Of a DNA stretch of 14,716 bases, positions 11,317-14,716 are shown one piece after another. This DNA comes from Gaiellasilicea sp031371615 (GTDB taxonomy: Bacteria; Actinomycetota; Thermoleophilia; Gaiellales; Gaiellaceae), in NCBI GenBank assembly GCA_031371615.1, contig JANMJY010000030.1:1-14716 (forward strand), given 5' to 3'. The notes below the pieces were generated by a model. That model saw only the letters and a list, made by a program, of their open reading frames with translations, made no database searches and was not told where the DNA came from. The translations under genes were made by a program, and so were the position numbers. Positions within the stretch are counted from its first letter, which is position 1, and each line of letters starts with the position of its first letter.

Positions 11317-12564
11317 TCAGTGGTTCTCGAAGTGGAACAGGTCGAACAGGTCGCTGATCGAGTCGAGGCCGTCACGTGGCGGCGCCGGCTTCCCGCCGGT
11401 CTGGTAGTTCCGGCCGGTCGGTGTCGAGGTGTCGAACGTGTGGTTTCGTGACGCGAGCGTCGGAAGGCCCCAGAGCCGCTCGATGAACTTCAGCGTCGAC
11501 ACGTGCTCCGCCGGCTTCCGGGAGGTCACGACACCACGCTTTGCGTGCGGCGAGATCGTCCACAACGGCACGCGAATCCCGAGGCCGAAGGCGTCGATCT
11601 GCGGTGGCGGAACGTGATCGAAGAAGCCCCCGTGCTCGTCGTAGGTGAGGAGAAACGCCGACTTCCCCCAGTGCGGCGAACCCTGTAGCGCCTCGATCGT
11701 CTGCTGCTGGAACGCCATGCCGACCCCGACGTCCGCCGGGGGATGCTCGTCGAATTGCATCGAGTAGCTCGGGATGATCCAGGAGACGTTCGGCAGCGTC
11801 CCCCGCCGGCAGTCCTCGTAGTACTCCTCGATCGACCCGGTCGTGCGCGGGTCGTGCGCGTACTTGCTCCAGAACACGGCGACGTTGTCGGTGTCGCCCA
11901 CCTCGACGCCGTCGGAGCCGATGTAATAGATCTTCCAGCTGACATCCGCCTCGTCGAGCAGGTCTAGGATGATCGGCCACGAGCTGGACTGGAAGATGCC
12001 GTACCCCCAGAGCCCGTTCGTGGTGATCCCGCCGGATGTCCCAGACATCAGATAGAAGCGATTCGGCCAAGTCGGGCCTAGCAGCGAGCAGAAGTAGTTG
12101 GCACAAAGGCCCGCCCCTCCGAGGAGGCTGTAGTAGTACGGAAGCTCGTTGGCGGTGTAATAGCCGATCGCCGAGTCCCCGCCTTCACGGTAGAAGCCGT
12201 CCATCTTGCCGCCGTTCCACTGCCGGTGGACCGAGTTCCACGAGTGCGGTGGATCGGGCGTCCTGAGAGCAGTGAACTCGAAGGGTGCGTGCCCCGTTCC
12301 GCTCGCGTCGGGCTGCGTGTAACCCGCGGGCGGCCCGTATCCAGCCGCTTGAACCATCGGTGCGTAGCCGAAGTAGTGGTCGAACGACCGGTTCTCCTGG
12401 CACGAGATCACGATGTGCCGAAGCGGGGTCTGGCTCTTCCCATACCGCCGTGCTCGCGCCGCCGCCGGTGCCGTCACCCAGAGCGTGCCGCCTGCGATCG
12501 CTGCCCCTGCTACACCCGTCTTGCGCAAGAACGCGCTACGGGTGAGCGCGTCATTCTCCGACAT
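11317..12564 (-). CDS. Secreted phosphoesterase family protein (phospholipase C / acid phosphatase AcpA type)
   Basis: Exported hydrolase of 415 aa in the phosphoesterase family that includes bacterial phospholipase C and AcpA; it would cleave phosphate esters outside the membrane. Conserved parts: QENRSFDHYFG (56-66) with the metal-binding Glu-Asn, DEHPPAD (272-278) and TYDEHGGFFDHVPPP (307-321). The N-terminus TRSAFLRKTGVAGAAIAGG resembles a Tat signal, as usual for this family, but the twin arginine is Arg-Ser, so the export route is uncertain. ATG 12564 is backed by AAGGAGAGGG about 5 nt upstream. The real substrate (phospholipid or phosphomonoester) cannot be told from sequence. The gene stands alone between element B and the Ig-like protein gene. 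Confidence 0.93.
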   Translation of the reverse strand: MSENDALTRSAFLRKTGVAGAAIAGGTLWVTAPAAARARRYGKSQTPLRHIVISCQENRSFDHYFGYAPMVQAAGYGPPAGYTQPDASGTGHAPFEFTALRTPDPPHSWNSVHRQWNGGKMDGFYREGGDSAIGYYTANELPYYYSLLGGAGLCANYFCSLLGPTWPNRFYLMSGTSGGITTNGLWGYGIFQSSSWPIILDLLDEADVSWKIYYIGSDGVEVGDTDNVAVFWSKYAHDPRTTGSIEEYYEDCRRGTLPNVSWIIPSYSMQFDEHPPADVGVGMAFQQQTIEALQGSPHWGKSAFLLTYDEHGGFFDHVPPPQIDAFGLGIRVPLWTISPHAKRGVVTSRKPAEHVSTLKFIERLWGLPTLASRNHTFDTSTPTGRNYQTGGKPAPPRDGLDSISDLFDLFHFENH

Positions 12565-12671
12565 TGACCCTCTCCTTTCGATCTCTTGTCGCGGAGGGGC
12601 CGCAGTTCCCTCCCGTCGGCGACCATATGACTAGCCGCACTCGGAGTCAATCGACGCGTAGGTGAGTGCCG

Positions 12672-12703
12672 CGGGCGCCGCCGGAATTACCCGACGGCGC
12701 CCG
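12672..12703 (-). terminator. Hairpin downstream of the Ig-like repeat protein gene
   Basis: Stem CGGGCGCCG / CGGCGCCCG (9 bp) with a 14-nt loop, beginning 17 nt after the minus-strand stop at 12721. No T tract. Confidence 0.55.
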
Positions 12704-12720
12704 TTGCGTTGCTCATTGCT

Positions 12721-13719
12721 CTAGCGGGTGAACGTCCGCTTGGCCGGGAGGCTCGTCAGGCCCGACAAGTCGCGGGCGCGGAGCGTCACCGTGTACCGGC
12801 CCTTGCCGCGGAAGCGGACCGCCGGGAGCCAGTGCCGGGTGTACACGCCGCACGGGCGCGGTGCTGCGATCGTGGTGAAGCGGTGCGTGAACGAAGCAAC
12901 GCCGGGACGCGAGTCCGTGGCGAGGATCGTCACGTTCTTGAACGAGTCGTCGCAGACCCGGAACCGGGCATAGACGCTGGCACCGGAGAAGCGCACCGAC
13001 ACGATCGTCAGCGTCGGCCGCTTGTTCGTGATCACCGCGATCGGCGCGACGATCCCGGTGATCGCCGAGTTGGCGGTCGCACTACCCTTCGCGTTCCGAG
13101 CGGTCACAGCGACACGAATCCGGTAGCCGAGATCCGCGATCCGCACACCGTAGGTCTTACCGGTCGCCCCGGTGATGCTCGAGCACGCGGCGATGTCCGC
13201 GTCGCACCGCTGCCACTGGTACGTGAAGCTGGTCGGATTGGCCGTCCAAGATCCGTCGTTGGCGGTCAACTCCTCGCCGACCTTCGGCGTACCCGTGATC
13301 GTGGGCGGATCGGTGTTCTTCGGGCCGGCGGTCGAGACTGCAGGCGTGACGGCCGCAGTCTGATCCGACTGGGCCGAGGCCGAGCCATCGGCGTTCGTCG
13401 CAGTGACCCGAACCCGCATCGTGTGCGTGGCGTCGGCGCCGACCAGGGTGTAGGTCTTCTGCGTCCCGTTCGCAACGTTGGCGCACGAGTTGCCGCCGGC
13501 GTTGCAGCGAAGCCACTGGTACGCAAACGAGGTCGGCGTGTTGGTCCAGGTGCCGTTACCGGCCGTCAGGATCTGCCCCACCTGGGGCGTTCCCGTGATC
13601 GTGGGGGGTGCTGTGTTCACCGGGGCGACGTTCGTGGCTGCATGAGCGACACCCAGTGTCACAGCAGCAGCCAGCGTCAACCCGACGACCAGAGCTCCCA
13701 ATTGGCGAAACCCTCTCAT
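12721..13719 (-). CDS. Secreted protein with two Ig-like repeats
   Basis: Exported protein of 332 aa. Residues 1-28 (MRGFRQLGALVVGLTLAAAV ending in AHA-A) form a Sec signal peptide. Two tandem repeats of about 100 aa follow (36-126 and 136-226); both start with PPTITGTP, continue with LTA, G-x-W-T, P-T-S-F and YQW-x-RC, and end with RVxVTAxNAxGSA, the pattern of bacterial Ig-like surface modules. The C-terminal domain (230-332) is different, beta-rich, with Cys256 and Cys290. A binding or structural role at the cell surface is likely; no enzyme motif is seen. The frame is open to 13803, but ATG 13719 has GAGGAGG 5 nt upstream and begins exactly at the signal peptide. Confidence 0.87.
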   Translation of the reverse strand: MRGFRQLGALVVGLTLAAAVTLGVAHAATNVAPVNTAPPTITGTPQVGQILTAGNGTWTNTPTSFAYQWLRCNAGGNSCANVANGTQKTYTLVGADATHTMRVRVTATNADGSASAQSDQTAAVTPAVSTAGPKNTDPPTITGTPKVGEELTANDGSWTANPTSFTYQWQRCDADIAACSSITGATGKTYGVRIADLGYRIRVAVTARNAKGSATANSAITGIVAPIAVITNKRPTLTIVSVRFSGASVYARFRVCDDSFKNVTILATDSRPGVASFTHRFTTIAAPRPCGVYTRHWLPAVRFRGKGRYTVTLRARDLSGLTSLPAKRTFTR

Positions 13720-13816
13720 CGTTCCTCCTCTTCGGATGTGAATTACAACGAATAAAACGGCCACGCGAACGCCCCGGGTACGGCCAAAACACGGCCCAAA
13801 CAACTAATTGACAAAC

Positions 13817-13840
13817 GCCGCCGGCTTCGTCTGAGGCGGC
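13817..13840. terminator. Weak hairpin before dnaX
   Basis: GCCGCC / GGCGGC arms with a 12-nt loop, followed on the plus strand by CCCTTT. Possible terminator for transcription arriving from the left; short stem, so uncertain. Confidence 0.3.
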
Positions 13841-13877
13841 CCCTTTCGCGGCTAGCGCCCATTCGGCGACGGCCGAC

Positions 13878-13883
13878 TAGGAT
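13878..13883 (+). promoter_or_regulatory. -10 box of dnaX (leaderless)
   Basis: TAGGAT ends 6 nt before the GTG at 13890. There is no Shine-Dalgarno at a normal distance and no clear -35. Confidence 0.4.
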
Positions 13884-13889
13884 GGAGCG

Positions 13890-14716
13890 GTGACAGCGCT
13901 CTACCGCAAGTACCGGCCGCAGGACTTCGACGACGTCGTCGGTCAGGAAGCGGTCGTCCGGACGCTGCGGAACGCGATCGAGCTCGGGCAACTCCGCCAG
14001 GCCTACCTCTTCGCGGGGCCGCGCGGCACGGGGAAGACGTCGATGGCGCGGATCCTCGCAAAAGCGCTCAACTGCGAGACCGGGCCGACCGCGACGCCCG
14101 ACAAGGTCTGTCACGCGTGCGTCTCGATCGCCGCCGGCACGTCGCTGGACGTCGTCGAGATGGACGCCGCCTCGCAGCGCGGGATCGACGACATCCGCGA
14201 GATCCGCGACCGCGTCATCCTCCAGCCGGCGGAGGGGCGCTACAAGGTCTACATCCTCGACGAGGCGCACCAGCTGACGGACGCCGCGTGGAACGCGCTG
14301 CTGAAGCTGATCGAGGAGCCGCCGCCGCACCTCGTCTTCGTGTTCTGCACGACCGACCTGGCGAAGGTGCTGCAGACGGTCCGGTCGCGCTGCCAGACCT
14401 TCGTCTTCGCTCGGCCGCGGTTGCCCGCGCTCGTCCGGGTGCTGCGGCGGATCGCCGACGCCGAGAAGATCGAGGCCCCCGACGCCGCGCTGGCGCTGAT
14501 CGCGCGCGGGGCGCGCGGCTCGTTCCGCGACGCCGTGTCGACGCTCGACCAGCTGGCGTCGGCGACCGGGAACACGATCGACGTCCAGTCCGTGCTCCAG
14601 CTGCTCGGGGCGGTCGAGGAGGACGCGCTCTTCCGCCTCTGCGACGCGATCGTCGACCGCGACACGGCCGGCGCGCTCATCTTCCTCGAGGAGCTCGCCG
14701 AGCAGGGCCAGGACCT
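13890..14716 (+). CDS. dnaX: DNA polymerase III subunit gamma/tau, 3'-truncated by window edge
   Basis: Clamp-loader ATPase; the first 275 residues are visible and the frame is open at the window end. It starts with the family hallmark LYRKYRPQDFDDVVGQEAVV, then Walker A GPRGTGKTS (43-51), Walker B VYILDEAH (120-127), the KLIEEPPPHLVFVFCTT region and the SRC sensor motif (166-168). Clamp loading on the replisome is the role. The zinc module reads C62-x8-D71-x2-C74-x2-C77, so the second of the usual four Cys ligands is Asp. GTG 13890 is chosen because LYRKYRP follows directly and a TAGGAT box precedes it by 6 nt. recR and a YbaB-like gene often follow dnaX but lie beyond the window. Confidence 0.96.
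   Translation, partial: MTALYRKYRPQDFDDVVGQEAVVRTLRNAIELGQLRQAYLFAGPRGTGKTSMARILAKALNCETGPTATPDKVCHACVSIAAGTSLDVVEMDAASQRGIDDIREIRDRVILQPAEGRYKVYILDEAHQLTDAAWNALLKLIEEPPPHLVFVFCTTDLAKVLQTVRSRCQTFVFARPRLPALVRVLRRIADAEKIEAPDAALALIARGARGSFRDAVSTLDQLASATGNTIDVQSVLQLLGAVEEDALFRLCDAIVDRDTAGALIFLEELAEQGQD

Noticed and set aside
12709..13755. 348-codon plus-strand ORF
   Set aside because: Shadow of the Ig-like protein; its apparent internal repeats simply mirror the two Ig repeats.
1..14716. CRISPR array or recognised anti-phage defence operon
   Set aside because: No regularly spaced repeat-spacer series and no cas, restriction, toxin-antitoxin or known defence domains were seen; the only arrays are short tandem pairs.

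Overview
The window is GC-rich bacterial DNA. Frequent GTG starts, many apparently leaderless genes (TANNNT box 6-8 nt before the start codon) and protein content that includes a two-helix-anchored cytochrome c, an M29 aminopeptidase and a heme-NO-binding family protein all suggest a deep-branching actinobacterium, possibly Thermoleophilia-like. That placement is inference; there is no rRNA or complete marker gene here. The window opens inside one gene (an amino-acid ABC permease) and closes inside another (dnaX).

Left part (1-2092, core-like): an amino-acid ABC permease and ATPase overlapping by 4 nt, a GroES/Cpn10-like gene, then tRNA-Ser(GCT) and tRNA-Ser(CGA). At 2093-3990 a single secreted BNR/Asp-box protein gene sits between the intact tRNA-Ser(CGA) and a 42-nt copy of that tRNA's 3' end, the layout of an element integrated at a tRNA. 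At 4076-7298 come a small unknown gene, tRNA-Ser(GGA), a membrane-anchored cytochrome c, clpS, a divergent M29 aminopeptidase, and a heme-NO-binding-domain gene broken by a small deletion. A large, Bacillus-type SRP RNA lies on the minus strand at about 7298-7578.

Right part (7631-13803, accessory): the tRNA-Val(CAC) sequence occurs three times: a 5' half at 7631-7677, an intact gene at 9811-9882 and a 3' half at 11221-11262. The two halves overlap in the same 15-nt anticodon-loop to variable-region segment. This fits two elements integrated in tandem at one site. Element A (7631-9855) holds two small minus-strand genes, a histidine-kinase-like fragment and a decayed tyrosine recombinase. Element B (9841-11262) holds one secreted protein of unknown function. 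Beyond them are a secreted phosphoesterase (phospholipase C/acid phosphatase family) and a secreted protein with two Ig-like repeats, both on the minus strand, then dnaX on the plus strand.

Main message: a housekeeping backbone (amino-acid uptake, GroES, ClpS, SRP RNA, dnaX, Ser and Val tRNAs) is interrupted by small tRNA-anchored inserts. Two of these carry a single secreted protein and no recombinase, and the only intact tRNA-Val here appears to be a hybrid rebuilt by integration.
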